From: Symbiodinium natans
Lineage: Eukaryota; Sar; Dinophyceae; Suessiales; Symbiodiniaceae
Assembly: GCA_905221605.1 (NCBI GenBank)
Contig: CAJNDS010001657.1
Coordinates: 402,144 to 466,143 of the forward strand
DNA: 64,000 nucleotides
Reading direction: 5' to 3'
Positions 40,439 to 51,491 of the stretch are shown in pieces. Numbering within the stretch: position 1 is the stretch's first letter; each line of letters begins with the position of its first letter. The notes beneath the pieces were generated by a model. That model did not search any database. It was given only the letters and a program-made list of their open reading frames with translations, and was not told the DNA's origin. Both the position numbers and the translations under genes were made by a program.

Positions 40439-42410
40439 TTATGGTTTTTCGGGCTTTGCCCGAAAGCCCCCCGCCTTGAAGGTGTTGCTCTGGGCCATGC
40501 CCCGCAGGGTGGCATCCGCCTGTGCCAAGCGCGCGCTCAGGTCTGCCACCTCCCGCATCGTCGCCGAGGGATTCGGGAGTGGGGGTCTTCTTGTGGGGGG
40601 CTTATAGGGTGGCTTAGGGACCCAGCGGTTCGAGTTCAGGGTTATCAGGGTGTTGAGCCCTGTGGGCCCCGGTGAAAACCCTCAACCTCAATTTGGTCAT
40701 GGCAGAACTGGAAAGATTTAGAATTCGAACAAGCGCTTCAAGAGACACAGGTTTTAGTGAGTTCAGTGTTTCATCTCTAGACCACGAGAATCCCAAACTT
40801 AGCTACGCAGCAGCCATTTCTGCGGCCGCCAATGTTGGCCTCGCCTGCTGCTGCAGCTCTGCGGCAGTCGTTTCGTGGCGGCGGCTAATCGCCTGGAACA
40901 TCCCTAGCCCTGTTGCTGTTCTACTAGAGTTGCCAACGCACATGCAGCTGTTGGTCAAGCCAATGTGAGTAGACCCCTGGACATGATTCTGAGCTGCCCT
41001 CAAGGGGCCCTGAAACCTGACGAGAAGGGCTTAGAAGGTGCTGGGCTTCTTTGTACAGCACTGAGTACAACCGGAGTAGATCCTTACTCTACTGCAGCTC
41101 CTGACACTACAGTAACATGAGTTGACATGGATTCGCGGTGGCTTTGGGGTTTGCAAACAAAACATCTTCCAGCGTGCCATGACATGCCGACGTCAAGGCT
41201 TCAAAGGAAGCATGGCCTGCTGCTTCACAAAGCGGCGGTCGCGCTCAGCGATCTCCCCCTGCCACACAGCAGACCCATGCATCCACACTTTCTGATGGTG
41301 GAACCCCTGAACCTCGCCCAAGCTCCGATGCCGATTCATCTACACATGCTCTCGTGAGATGCCAGGGCCTTCAATCCCAACAACTGCGCGCTCGATGATG
41401 TGGGGACACTGCAAGTGTACTGCTGCAACTTGGGGGGTCTGGGGGGGTTTAAGGACAGCTTCCTGGAGATCCTGGACCAGCTGCTGCGCTGTGCGACCTG
41501 AGGGTGTTCCGCTTGACTGCAGCTACTGCAAGTGAAACAAAAGATGAGCCTGTGGGCCTCTGAGCCTCTGAGCCTCTGAGCCCTCTGAGCCTCAGCGATG
41601 TGGGGCTGAAAAGCCCAAGCAAGCTGGAGACCCCAAGGCCTTCGCCCCTAACTGCTAAAACGTTGTAGCCACTCAGGACACTATAGCTGCTGCAGCCACT
41701 ATATCACTGTAGCTACAAGAGCAACGAGCACTGTAGCCACAAGAGCCACTATCGCCAACGTCCTGAACCCTTGACCATTCTCCGAATGCTTCTCAGCGGC
41801 AATCATGCTGCCAGGTGCCCATCTCCTCCTGCTCACGGGTGTCAGGTTCTAGGCTGGAGGTTCAGCAGGGTTTAGGGACAGGTCCTGACCCATGTTCTTA
41901 CCGCCCTGCTGGCGACAAACCTGAAAGGCAATACTTGCAGATGACGCGAAGGTGGGCGATGCATCATTTCACCCCTCAGAGCTTCATGGCATTACATGTC
42001 TCTCTCCAAACATGAACACTTATTATCCCCCCTCACACGACTGCCTGCTACCGCTTTTGGGTCATCTTTGCCCGCGAGGTGTCTCTCGCTTGGGCACACA
42101 CGCCTTTGGGAACTTAAAAAACTCGTAAATCTCAATAACCGTAAACAGCACATTTGCTGGGTGGCCTGGATCTTTGCCAGCTTGGAGGTAGCTGCCTCTG
42201 CAGTCGCCCGACCCTCGCGTCGGGTATGCTCCACCTGCAAAAGGCAGAAAAACGTCTCGTGCATAAGTTCACAGGCTCAGAGCGCCGGGTGTCAAAACGT
42301 TTTGGTATTGGGAGTTCAGGAGTTGTGTGGCCATAGCGCTCAGGGTTGCATGGCCGGGCAAAGAGTTGTTTATCAAGCTCTGTACATTGTCTGCATAGTT
42401 CATGCAGTTC
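40439..42410 (-). CDS. Probable 3' exons of the coiled-coil gene upstream
   Basis: Phase-0 exons with helical, charged content continue downstream of 43.3 kb. 42,410 downward: acceptor CCCATAAAG, ELHELCRQCTELDKQLF. 42,166-42,234: acceptor CTTTTGCAG, VEHTRREGRATAEAATSKLA KIQ, ending CAG|GC, 23 codons. 41,340-41,522: acceptor CACTTGCAGTAG, TAQQLVQDLQEAVLKPPQTP ... CPHIIERAVVGIEGPGI, open to TAG, 60 codons. 41,217-41,258: GEIAERDRRFVKQQ, ending CAG|GC, 14 codons. 40,845-40,892: acceptor GATGTTCCAG, AISRRHETTAAELQQQ, ending CAG|GC, 16 codons. 40,439-40,549: VADLSARLAQADATLRGMAQ ... AKPEKP with TAA. Several coiled-coil heptads are visible. One gene with 43.3-45.0 kb is inference; two genes are possible. 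Confidence 0.45.
41545..41755. repeat. Short repeats: GAGCCTCT and ACTGTAGC(C/T)AC
   Basis: GAGCCTCTGAGCCTCT repeats at about 41,546-41,592. At about 41,660-41,755 there are several ACTATAGC/CACTGTAGC(T/C)AC(A/G)AGAGC copies. Confidence 0.8.
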
Positions 42411-42674
42411 CTTTATGGGAAGTGTTCAGTTTTTTGTCCCTCCCTCTCGCTTGCCACAAACGGCAAGAATACGGGGCCGTTAGGCTGCAGGGCCGGTGCG
42501 GCTTCCGCCGCTTTCGCCCAAGCGCCACACGCAGTCTGGATCCAAGGCACGCTTAGCGAGAGCGCGGGCTGACTACGGGATTCGGGGAGGCAGCTTCCTG
42601 CATAAGAACGGAAGTTCCGAATCTGGCCACGGTCCCGGTTGCCCCCTTCTCAACTTTTCCCGAGTTGCTGGTCC

Positions 42675-43250
42675 TCATTCGCACACAGGGACTAGATAAG
42701 CTTCTCCCGACCCACCCGGTGTCAAGTCAGCCCCTCCCTTGTAGCACACAGAAATCGCAAGGGCACATAGCTTTTGTGAGCGTTGGCGCCTTCTACAAAA
42801 ACTGCCGCAGGAGCTGTGCACAGGGGCTTGAGAGGCCTTGAAACAGCACTTGCAAACAGTTTTGAGCAGCCAAACTGCAAGGGCACATGGTTTCAGGGCC
42901 CATGCACGGGAGAGCATCCCAGATATCGGTCGGAGGCGGAGGTACCCACTGAACCCTTCCAGAGTTGCCTTCTCAACCCCGACCCATCTCGAGCCGAACA
43001 CGGGGGTACCCATCCCTGCAAGCTCCCCCATCTCGAGCCGAACGACAGAACAGGGGAATCCGCGAGGCCCGCGCGAGTTTGCGCGAGGCCCAACGAAAGC
43101 TATCCCAAACATCATGCTGGGACTGGCTATCACACTGGTAGTGGCGACTTTGCCTCACCGCTGCCGAGCATTCATCGCAGAGACCCCTTTCATCGCAGAG
43201 ACCCCTTTCATGCCTGCTAAAATTTTAAGATGTCTAACACACTATTTGCT
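42675..43250. other. Intron or intergenic stretch
   Basis: An open minus frame (43,133-42,675) has no clear exon edges. CATCTCGAGCCGAACAC and CATCGCAGAGACCCCTTT are each duplicated nearby (42,985-43,045 and 43,171-43,209). This region probably separates exons of the coiled-coil gene. Confidence 0.35.
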
Positions 43251-43306
43251 GATCTTTATAGCCTCTCCACCCATCTCAAGGGTCCTGTAAGGATCAGTCT
43301 GGTGGC

Positions 43307-44980
43307 CTGCTCTTCGAGCTCGATGATGCGCTTCATCTTGGTGGAAATGTTTGCTGCGAGCTCCTCCAACTCTGGTCAGCTGCTGCTGCTACCAATGCGG
43401 TAACAACACAAAAACTGCCTGGACACTGAGCAGCAAAGACAACAGCACGCCCAGAGCAAAAACAATCTCGGTCATCCCGGCCCCGCCGGAGGCCACGGGA
43501 ACATCCGCAGAACCCCGCAGCAGCTCCTTCACTTCTCGCCGCTTTTCAGTGATGCTGCCCTGCGCCTCCTGCCAAAACTGCCAAAAGTAGGCCAAGAGGC
43601 ATGTCTTGTTGGCAACTGGCTAGACAAACGGCCCCAGACGCATGGACCACGCAGACGTTCGACCCCTGCCTGCAGCTGCACCTGGAGGTCGTCCACTTGG
43701 CCTCGCAGCTCCTGGTGCCATCGTGAGGGCGCTGGAGGCGTTGCGGGGGGGCACTTCTAGGGCATTTGAGCAGTCGCCTCGTTCTCTCGTGCCAACGTCG
43801 AAGCGTCTTGCTTCATTCGCAGAGAGTCGTGGAACATCTGGATGGCCTCTGCCGAACAAACATGTGTGCGAACCGGTCGTGCGAGCGAGCATCCTGAATT
43901 AGAGTCGAGGGCGCGCCTGCGCTCCCAGCTGCAGCGCAGGCGCATCAGCCATCTGCGGGTCCAGAGCCTCCAGGCTTCGCCGGGGATTCGAGGTCCAGAA
44001 GGGGTAGGTTTCAACAATCTGGGGTTCAGGGATGTTTAGGGTTTAGGCGGTTTTAGGGCTTGAAGCCGATTTGGACAGTCTTGGGTCGCGCATGAGATTT
44101 TGCGAGGGGGGAAGCCAAAATCTCGCCAACGCGCAGCATTCGAGCATTCGATACTGGAAGGGATTGATACCAAGTGCCTCTGCGGTATCTCTCAGGAGAC
44201 TGCTCAGCTGGAGCAGTGGAATGATTCTGTTCCCCGCTCGGCCCCCGAAACAAGCCCATGCCCTGCCTGGACAGCTGCTAGCTGCTTCTCTTTCGCCAAG
44301 AGGAGCTGCTCTACTTGGGCCTGACAGGCGCGACGACCAGCCATGGCCCACACCCAAAGTTGGGAGCCTCTGCCGCCGTCCCAAACCCCCAGGGCCTAAG
44401 GTAGCAGAATGCTCTCAAAAGAATGCGTACCTTCGATGCCCTTAGATCAAAAGGTACAAAACTTGAAAACAGCATGTGCAGCGAAGGAGGTCTTATGGAG
44501 TGACATGCCCACTCCATGAATCTGTACCCACGCATCCCGAGCTGTCGCCTTTTCAGACCGAAGTTCCTCCAGCTTTTGTTGTGCCTGCCGCGAACAGTGC
44601 ATGTTTCGGGAGCCCGAGCCCTTGTGCGGGCATTTCTTTGGGCTCGCTGTTGGCGGAGGGGGCTGCTCTACATAGAAGGCCTCCCAAAGGGAAAAAAAAC
44701 TTGTGAGGCTGAGGATGGCTCTTTGTATGGATATGGGACCTGGTGGAAAGAAACTTGACATAGACGTCATTCAGAGCTTGGGGATGTGGTTCGCACTGAT
44801 CGTGGGCATACGTGAAAATGAGGATGCAGGACAGAAGTGGACAGGGAGGTTGCAAAACACATGACCAGTGACCTGCTTGGACCCCGCCATCTTCTGCATC
44901 TCACGGACCTGCCCAACGAAGGATCTCATCTCAAAGGCACGAGACGAGCCAGGGGCGATGACGTTGTTCCCAAAAGACAT
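43307..44980 (-). CDS. Coiled-coil protein with one membrane segment, eight exons
   Basis: All exons are phase 0 and exact codon multiples. E1 44,873-44,980 starts with ATG: MSFGNNVIAPGSSRAFEMRS ... MAGSKQ (36 codons, GT donor). E2 44,528-44,584: AQQKLEELRSEKATARDAW (19, GT donor). E3 44,267-44,320: AQVEQLLLAKEKQLAAVQ (18, GC donor). E4 43,917-43,967: ALDPQMADAPALQLGAQ (17, GC). E5 43,778-43,846: AIQMFHDSLRMKQDASTLAR ENE (23, GC). E6 43,670-43,711: ELRGQVDDLQVQLQ (14, GC). E7 43,419-43,577: acceptor TACTTTTGGCAG, FWQEAQGSITEKRREVKELL, then a membrane helix EIVFALGVLLSLLLSVQ (53, GC). E8 43,307-43,369: LEELAANISTKMKRIIELEE Q (21, GC donor). Introns are 288, 207, 299, 70, 66, 92 and 49 nt; the 299-nt one may hide another exon. 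The role is unknown: a membrane-anchored rod-like protein is inferred. Continuation into 40.4-42.4 kb is likely. Confidence 0.6.
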
Positions 44981-45029
44981 CGCCTATGCCTTAAACCAGA
45001 TGACAAACACATCGTGACACGAGTGTAAG

Positions 45030-45640
45030 AGGCATTTGGGCTTGGATGTTGTGCGCTGCGTCTGCGTCTGTGGGAGCCTGAGGCTCTAGAACTGGTAGCC
45101 TGGCACTAGTTCATTAGTTGGGATTAGGATCTCACGATCTCACCTGCAGCTTTTTGCTTGAAAGCCCACCCTTCCTTCCACACACAGGGAAACACAGTCC
45201 CTAAGTTACCCTTAGCTCTCACAACTCCAAACACAAAGTCCTGCCTGCTGGTCCCGCACACGGACGAGAGAAGTGATCAGGTCAATCTCACGCTGCTTCG
45301 CCTCCGCTGGGGCAATCGAGGCAGGGCTCGGTGTCAATGCACGGTTCGGTCTTCATCTTTGATGTTGAGCCTTGTTGATTGATGCTCTTGATGTGGGGTT
45401 CCCTGTCCTTGGCTTGGGGGGTTGGTTGAAGCTTTCAGCGAAGTGGTGCATATGTTTTCTTAGTGATACAAGCCCCAAAAGACGAGCACCAAACCATGGC
45501 ATGAACAAACATTTCGCCCTGCTCGTCAACTCACTCTGGGTACATACCATACATCCCCAACCTATGTTCAACCCCTTACTCCAATCGAAACCCTGGAAAC
45601 CAGCCCCAAGTTGAGTTTCCACAGTTGACCCAAAACTCCG
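45030..45640. other. Stretch without a supported gene
   Basis: Only short frames are seen. It is probably the region upstream of the coiled-coil gene (transcribed leftwards). Confidence 0.4.
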
Positions 45641-45643
45641 AAT

Positions 45644-46057
45644 TCACAGAACTCCACAACGTGGCTTCCAGGCCTCCAAAGCCAGGCGATGCTCCTCTTC
45701 CCTCATTTTGAGCTGGGTTGCTGCGAAGCCCTGCCGCCAAGGGCTCTGCGGCAAAAGCTTTCGAGGTTGGGTGCGCGTTGGCTCATTGTGTGACATACCG
45801 CATTTGGAGTACCCTGAACGCAGGACCAAGCACGTTGCAAGGCGAACAAGGAACAAGACAATGCCCCACCCCAACCAGAACATCCACAAGAAGAGTGGGA
45901 TACTAATCTCCGTCACCCCTTTCGCTATCGCTGAAGTTTCTTGGGCTTTGTGCATAGGTTTCCGGATTCGGGGACCTCGTCGCCGCGGCCCGACTGCAAC
46001 ATCTGCACCGCCTCCGAAGGGCACGAGCTGCCATCCCAATACGGGCTTGGTTCTCAA
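45644..46057 (-). CDS. Membrane protein C-terminal part, unrecognised
   Basis: The open minus frame contains a strong membrane helix (ISIPLFLWMFWLGWGIVLFL, then VRLATCLVL). It is followed by a polar tail with a helical end QLKMREEEHRLALEAWKPRC GVL and a stop. A GACGGAG|ATT acceptor just before ISIPLF and a GGCGGCAG|GGC acceptor before the tail suggest two exons with an unresolved donor between them. Upstream residues (RRGPRIRKP) are low-quality. The family is not recognised. Confidence 0.45.
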   Translation of the reverse strand: MRTKPVLGWQLVPFGGGADVAVGPRRRGPRIRKPMHKAQETSAIAKGVTEISIPLFLWMFWLGWGIVLFLVRLATCLVLRSGYSKCGMSHNEPTRTQPRKLLPQSPWRQGFAATQLKMREEEHRLALEAWKPRCGVL

Positions 46058-46447
46058 AGCCTCTCACTAAAGTGTTTTAAGTGGATCAATGGTGCAAGCC
46101 GAGTTTTTGATGCGCCAAATCCGCTCCTGTGTACTCTGTTTTGCGAGGGCATTCTGGCCCAACAACCGTTCAATGCTCCCATTCGCACAAGGCAAAGCGT
46201 AACCACTGAGGTCAATGGTCTATTCTGAGGCCAGAGACCGGCACGTCCACACAGGCGATCTTCCCGAGCAGGAACAACACTGGACACTGGCTCTTCATGC
46301 CAGGCTATTCTATCGTCGCGACTGCGTGAATGTGCAGCTGCCGCCTGTACCTCGGAGCGGTTTCAGTTCGAGGCCATTGCTGTGAGTCTCAAAGCCATCG
46401 CCTGAACACATCGGACGACTGTCCAGGCTTGACTCCCTCGTTTTGTC

Positions 46448-46860
46448 TCAGGAGCCGTGGGGCCTCCTCTCCCGATGTTGTTGGAAGAGCCCGCTTTTCG
46501 CCCTGCTTTCGGAGAAGCCGCTCGTCAGGGTCAGGAGTAGGGGGCCCGCTTCGGCTCTCAGCCTCCACGACGAATCCGAAAAGACAAAGTGCCGTTTGAA
46601 AGCACCAACTATCACATTATGAGCTCGGCGCTCGTGTAGGCACAGTACAAACAACCGAGTTGTCAACACAGCAGCGCGAAAGAGACCTCGTGGCACAGAA
46701 TTTTCGGCTGACAGCATTCCATTTGGATTGCTAATGGCTTCGCGCCAAGGAAACACTTTTGATTTGCTCGCCAGAGATTGTGTCTGCTGTAGTGCCAGCA
46801 AGCTGCCAGACGTTGGATCCACGAGGGCACAAAGCACCAGACCCCAACAGCATGCTGCAT
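46448..46860 (-). CDS. Unrecognised protein segment, about 130 codons
   Basis: The minus frame reads LVDPTSGSLLALQQTQSLAS, VFPWREAISNPNGMLSAENS, FRAAVLTTRLFVLCLHERRA, HNVIVGAFKRHFVFSDSSWR and continues to a stop. It has balanced, globular-type composition without low-complexity runs. The 5' edge is not fixed; the frame is open to about 46,860. Exon subdivision is likely but not resolved. Confidence 0.4.
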
Positions 46861-46904
46861 CTTCTTAACCGAGGAGGTGACTTGAGAGTTGCATCAAGTT
46901 GCAT

Positions 46905-47270
46905 GCCCCACATGCCGTAAGATAAACCCTCCCCCTCCCCGGCCCCCTCATCCCCCCTCATCCCCCTCTCCCCAAACCGCCTGCCGCAGACGGAAGTTTT
47001 CGGCCTGGGATTAGGGCGGCATGTGCATTTCCAACCCTTCCAAGTCCAGGCTTCACAATGGCAACCGGGACTACAGTTACAGCGTTTACAGCGTGGCACT
47101 TCAGAAAGCCAGTGCTCCAAGTGCCTCCATCTGCTTGACGACAGCCTCATGTTGGTCCTGCGCATACGAACAAGCATGACTGGCGGCACTTCGGCACTGT
47201 TGCCGACGTAACAAGCGTGGCGACTACAAAACAAGTGACCAGTCACCCTTGCACAGGAGCTACACCACAC
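46905..47270 (-). CDS. Cys-rich open frame, doubtful
   Basis: A minus frame is rich in cysteine (WCSSCARVTGHLFCSRHACY, RCKRCNCSPGCH). A competing frame has an exon-like piece DQHEAVVKQMEALGA after TATGCGCAG. The cysteines could be a zinc-binding cluster, or a by-product of GCA-rich sequence. Strand and frame are both unsure. Confidence 0.25.
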
Positions 47271-47572
47271 GTCACATCCTCACCACCACTTGAAGCTCAA
47301 TCCATGTATGGCAGCAGCATCGTGAGTTCAACACTGCGCATCATGCATGGGAAAGGTAGACCGACACTCGGGTCCCGCTGAGTGTTGAGCAGATTTTCGT
47401 ACTCCAACGTGGCACCTTTCAGTCTGACGGATTGGGACTCTTTGGGAATGCCTGGGTGTGCGTTTCGAGGAGAGCGACAAAGCTTGGCTTTGCAGATCGG
47501 TGGGATTCTGGGACCCAGCTCAGAAACAGCTCCGTGCTGAACATTGCATGCTGTCCCTACAGAAACACTTAC

Positions 47573-47756
47573 GGCATTTAAAGGTTGCCGAAGGAAACCA
47601 CAGGAAAAAGGTGCCTACAAAGGAAGAAAAGGAAGACAACAGTCCACAAACTGCAACGGGGTCGCCCGTACCAAACCTTGGAGCTTTTGCCACATTCTGC
47701 AGTTCTTCAAGGCTTCCACTCCATAACTGCGCGTTCGCGTAGTCCACCGGAACCAC
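47573..47756 (-). CDS. Two short exons with strong splice signals
   Basis: Exon a (47,694-47,756, 21 codons) follows CAATGCGCAG and reads VVPVDYANAQLWSGSLEELQ N, ending AAT|GTGGCA. A 79-nt GT-AG intron (47,615-47,693) ends in TCTTCCTTTGTAG. Exon b (47,573-47,614, 14 codons) reads APFSCGFLRQPLNA and ends GCC|GTAAGT, a perfect consensus donor. Both are phase 0. Reading through the intron also gives an open frame, so retention is possible. The opposite-strand ORF at 47,458-47,742 is probably a shadow. Confidence 0.5.
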
Positions 47757-48009
47757 CTGCGCATTGTCAACTTTGCACCGTTATGTTTGAACATGTGGGC
47801 TGGGATCAAAGCTGCGCACCTCGCAACCCCTAAACCTAAATCTCTTTGAACCTTTGGGCCTTTGGGTTTACATGTCCAAGGGCTCAGGATTCAGGTCTTG
47901 CTGCGCGTTTACAACCCGGGGGTTTGGATTTGGAGCCCTCGGGCATATCGAAATCCACGAAGACTCACATGTTCAGTGCAAACAATGCCAGACCGCCCTA
48001 TAGGCCTAG

Positions 48010-48075
48010 ATCTCTTAGAGGTCCCTAGATCCCTAGATCCCTAGATCCCTTAATCCCTAGATCCCTAGATCCCTC
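48010..48075. repeat. CCCTAGAT(C) octamer/nonamer tract
   Basis: Six to seven CCCTAGATC-type units with one CCCTTAAT variant. Confidence 0.9.
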
Positions 48076-48079
48076 CACA

Positions 48080-48690
48080 GGAAAGTGTCCAGGGTACCGA
48101 TTCCGCGGAAGGCGTGGAGCAGCTCTCAGCCTGGCCAAGTTGTGTTGTGGAGTAGGGTTCCTTAGGGTTCCGCAGGGTAAGGCAGCTAAGACTGAGCACG
48201 GTCTCAGCAGTGGTGAAACTGCTTGACAAGGCTTCCAACATGCCCAAACATGCTGAACCATTCCCACAGGTCAGATCGGACCCAACATGAACGGAAACTC
48301 TCTGAGCCTGGCTCCAGCACTGACAGCCTGGCTCTGTAAAGACTCGCAAGGGGTCACATGTCCGCTACCGAAAGACCTCTCAGCAACTTTGGATCTTGTG
48401 GTCAAGAAGAAGATATTGCAAGGCACTGAATAAGGCACAGCTCCGTCACCTTTTGCCAACGGTGCTCAGCCCTGTCTTCGGTCTCTGCAGAAAGCCTGAT
48501 CTCACATCTCACTTCACATCTCACTCCACTCCGGGGCCGCCAAGCCGCAAGCTCTTGGCCGGGACGAGTTTCGGGAAGTTGTCCTGGTGCGTCTGGGCCA
48601 TCACCATGGCTGCCCTTGTCAAGTCACCCACAAGGACAGCCCGTGTTGAAAGGCGCTCCTGCAGCAAGCAGGCTGAGTCAGCTGGAGCTG
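48080..48690. other. Weak coding signal only
   Basis: A minus frame at 48,349-48,065 (GMLEALSSSFTTAETVLSLS) is mildly protein-like. It has no firm exon edges. Confidence 0.3.
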
Positions 48691-48694
48691 GACT

Positions 48695-49463
48695 CTAGAT
48701 GTTTCTCCGCAGCAATTGGGGATCCAGTAGTCGCTGGTACAGCAGCCATTCGGACTCCCGAGGTTTCTGCTCCTTCTCGGCGCCTTCACCTGACTCGGCG
48801 GGCGTGGAGACCTCGGACCGATTCCCGCTGTTCCCGCTGGGGGTATCCTTGGGCTCCGAGTCGCACCGTTGGCCATCCGAAGCCGGGGCATCCGAAGGGG
48901 GCGCAGGGTCCGACCGCGGCGTCGATCGCGGTGTGCCGGTGCTGGGCAGCTGCTGCTTCAAAACAGCAACTTTCTCCTTTATGTCCTGCAAGTCCTGCAG
49001 TATCACGTCTTGGCTAATGTCCCGGTTGCACTTCTCCATGACCGCTTTCCAGGCACGCATGTGATCTCTATCGACCTTCCGATTCGAGATGGCTCCGACC
49101 TTGGCTTCGCCACATGATGCGAGTGCGACCCACACACACACACCAGCACTGAGCTGACCAATGATAAAAACCACCCAAACATGCCATGCTGCCTTGACGG
49201 TCTTCTCATCGTTGCCACGCTGGAGGCGAACTTTCCAGTCGAACTCACGCTTCTTGGCTGGCCGCCGCTCCTGCAGCATTTCTCTCGGACTGTCAAGCAT
49301 CCTTTGTATCAGGCCTAGCGATGACTCCAGTGCAATCAACCTGCCAGTCTCCCAAAGCCTATGGCATCGTTCCACTCGCAGATCATGATTCTACATCGTT
49401 AGTACAAACCTGCGGCAGCACCTTCTTTAGGACATACGGGGCCGATCGCTCCGTGTCCACGAT
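48695..49463 (-). CDS. Membrane/coiled-coil protein, C-terminal two exons
   Basis: Exon 1 (49,410-49,463, 18 codons) follows CTCACCGTTGCAG and reads IVDTERSAPYVLKKVLPQ, ending CAG|GTTTGT. A 61-nt GT-AG intron (49,349-49,409) contains TACTAAC. Exon 2 (48,695-49,348) reads TGRLIALESSLGLIQRMLDS, EFDWKVRLQRGNDEKTVKAA, a membrane helix WHVWVVFIIGQLSAGVCVWV, then a coiled coil ILQDLQDIKEKVAVLKQQL and a long Ser/Pro/Glu-rich tail ending LLYQRLLDPQLLRRNI with TAG. All junctions are phase 0. The layout (membrane helix, coiled coil, disordered tail) fits a membrane adaptor or a channel/transporter C-terminus, but no family is recognised. Upstream exons lie beyond 49.5 kb or were missed. Confidence 0.6.
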
Positions 49464-49545
49464 CTGCAACGGTGAGGTGCAATGAAGTCGTGCAAACACG
49501 ACTTGCTCTCTTAGCCACCGTAACTCCTTAAGTGTCCCTGATCAA

Positions 49546-50900
49546 TCACCAGAATATCCAATCGTGAATTTCTGGCAAGGCTGAACAAACGACAAGGCAA
49601 AGACATTGGCTGTACAAGGCCAACTCAATACTCAAGGCTGTCGTCCGAAATGCCGAGGCTGTCAATATGTCAAGAGACAATGTGGAAGGGCGCTTCAAGA
49701 GGTGACTTTTTCTCGGTGCGCACTTTGAACATACATTCGATGCTGAATGAAGAAATTGTGCTGAATGAAGAAAATGCAAGCCCACCTCATGACACGTCTT
49801 TCAACTTTTGTCAGGAACTTTTTCTCAGATTGAAGAATACTGCCGTTTTGGGCGAAGAGCATCCTTACAACCCTGCCGGCCACGTTCATTGAACTCAAAA
49901 TCGCAGCATTTCGTGTGGATTCTCCCGAAAAGCAAGCCCCCCATGGTTGCAAGAAGAATTTCGGCTTTCAAACATACGGATTTCCTCAGAACAATATCTC
50001 TTTGTGCGGAAATGCCCCAAAGAATGTGCTCTCTTTCAATATGGAAGCTCCTTATGACTTTGCTTGCCACTGCTCATGCAAGATCCCCTTCCAAAACCCA
50101 TCCATCATGTGGAGGTTGTGATTCTGTGTAACGGCCACCCTATGAAGCCCATGCGTAAGATGCTTCTATGATGAGTACATTCTTGCACGGAGGCAAACCC
50201 TATGAAACTGTGGCCTTTATGGGCCTGTATCGCGATGCGTTCTTTTTTGTTGAGGGCTATGCCCCCAACGGCGAAAACAAGGGCAAAGCCGGGAAGAATT
50301 GAGCTTGAACTTGTAGCCTACGGCACAGTGGAGGTTCTTGAAGGCGAAGAAGACAATGACATCATGACTTATGGCACGTTTCGCGAACGATGCCTCCAAT
50401 ACGAAACCCTCTAATTTGTTTCTTCGGTTCTTGGGCGCATTCCACAGAAGCAAACAGAGTAGAAAAACATTGGAAAACAAAAATGAAAGCCGACAACGTC
50501 AAAACATCTACGCGGTGTGCAACAATCGTCTCAAGGTCGAAAAAACCGATGCAGGCGGTGCACAAGGGCTTAGCATCACAATAAATTATTTTTTGACGTT
50601 GTGGGCATTCTATTGATCGTCTCTTTTATTAGTTTGCAGATTAAAGAATCGTATTCTCGCACATTCCTTTCTGGTTCACTTTATAGTTGTCCTATCTTTT
50701 TCTTACTGCATTACATTCTGTCAGCTAGTCTAATTCTCGGTACTACTGTGTTCTGATTATGCTGTTTTCATGTGCTTGCTTGGGTCACGCAAAAAAGCCC
50801 TAATTCATGCACACAATACGCTTATGATGTAGAACTTTTAGGGGTTCGCAAGCTCACGGTATTAAATGAACGAGCAAAGTCGTATACCATTGAATGCATG
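49546..50900 (-). pseudogene. A/T-richer region with fragmentary coding-like frames
   Basis: Several minus frames look like protein: 50,565-50,362 (GFFDLETIVAHRVDVLTLSA), 50,480-50,217 (FAKRAISHDVIVFFAFKNLH), 50,070-49,825 (SFHIEREHILWGISAQRDIV). They change frame without clear short introns. Base composition is visibly A/T-richer than the flanks. A small duplication (ATGCTGAATGAAGAAA / GTGCTGAATGAAGAAA) lies at about 49,740-49,775. I read this as a decayed gene or retrocopy; plus-strand frames here are also open. Confidence 0.3.
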
Positions 50901-51361
50901 AGGTGAATGGATCACTCATTCCGTTCATGTGTTGAGATGCCCGGCAGCAGAGGAAAGGGATGGAAGGAAAGACGTGAAAGATTGCGACTAGCCAGGAACC
51001 CAAAGGTACCAAGCTATGCGAAAAAACCGCTGGGGGCTGGCAACCGGAGCTGCGGGTGCTGTATGCGAGCAGCACCGGAAAAGCAACCGCCAGCACAGAC
51101 AGGTCCTGCCAAGACCACAAGGAGTGGACCGGATGCTCCCAAAAAGGGCCTTTTGCCGACACCAACGGAAATAGCAGGGTAGACGAGAAAGTAAGCGGAG
51201 AGAATGACTTATGCCACAAGCCACACAGCACTGTCCATGTGCGTGTCCATGTGCGCATCCGGGCGAAACCAGTTACGAACGCTGTGTCCAGGTTCTCGCT
51301 CAAGAAGGAACAGAAAAGACAGGACAGCTGCAGAGAAGGATAAGAAAAAGGAGTAAATAGA

Positions 51362-51385
51362 GAAAGAGAGAGAGAGAGATTAGAA
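51362..51385. repeat. GA dinucleotide tract
   Basis: AGAGAGAGAGAGAG flanked by A-rich sequence. Confidence 0.9.
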
Positions 51386-51491
51386 AAAAACAACAAAAAA
51401 GTTGAGACGAAGAGCTCAACAAGAACGCTGTCGCCCCTGCGAGAAGGAAAAGGGTGTTCGTCCGGGGCGTTTTGGTCGCATAGCGTAGCTC

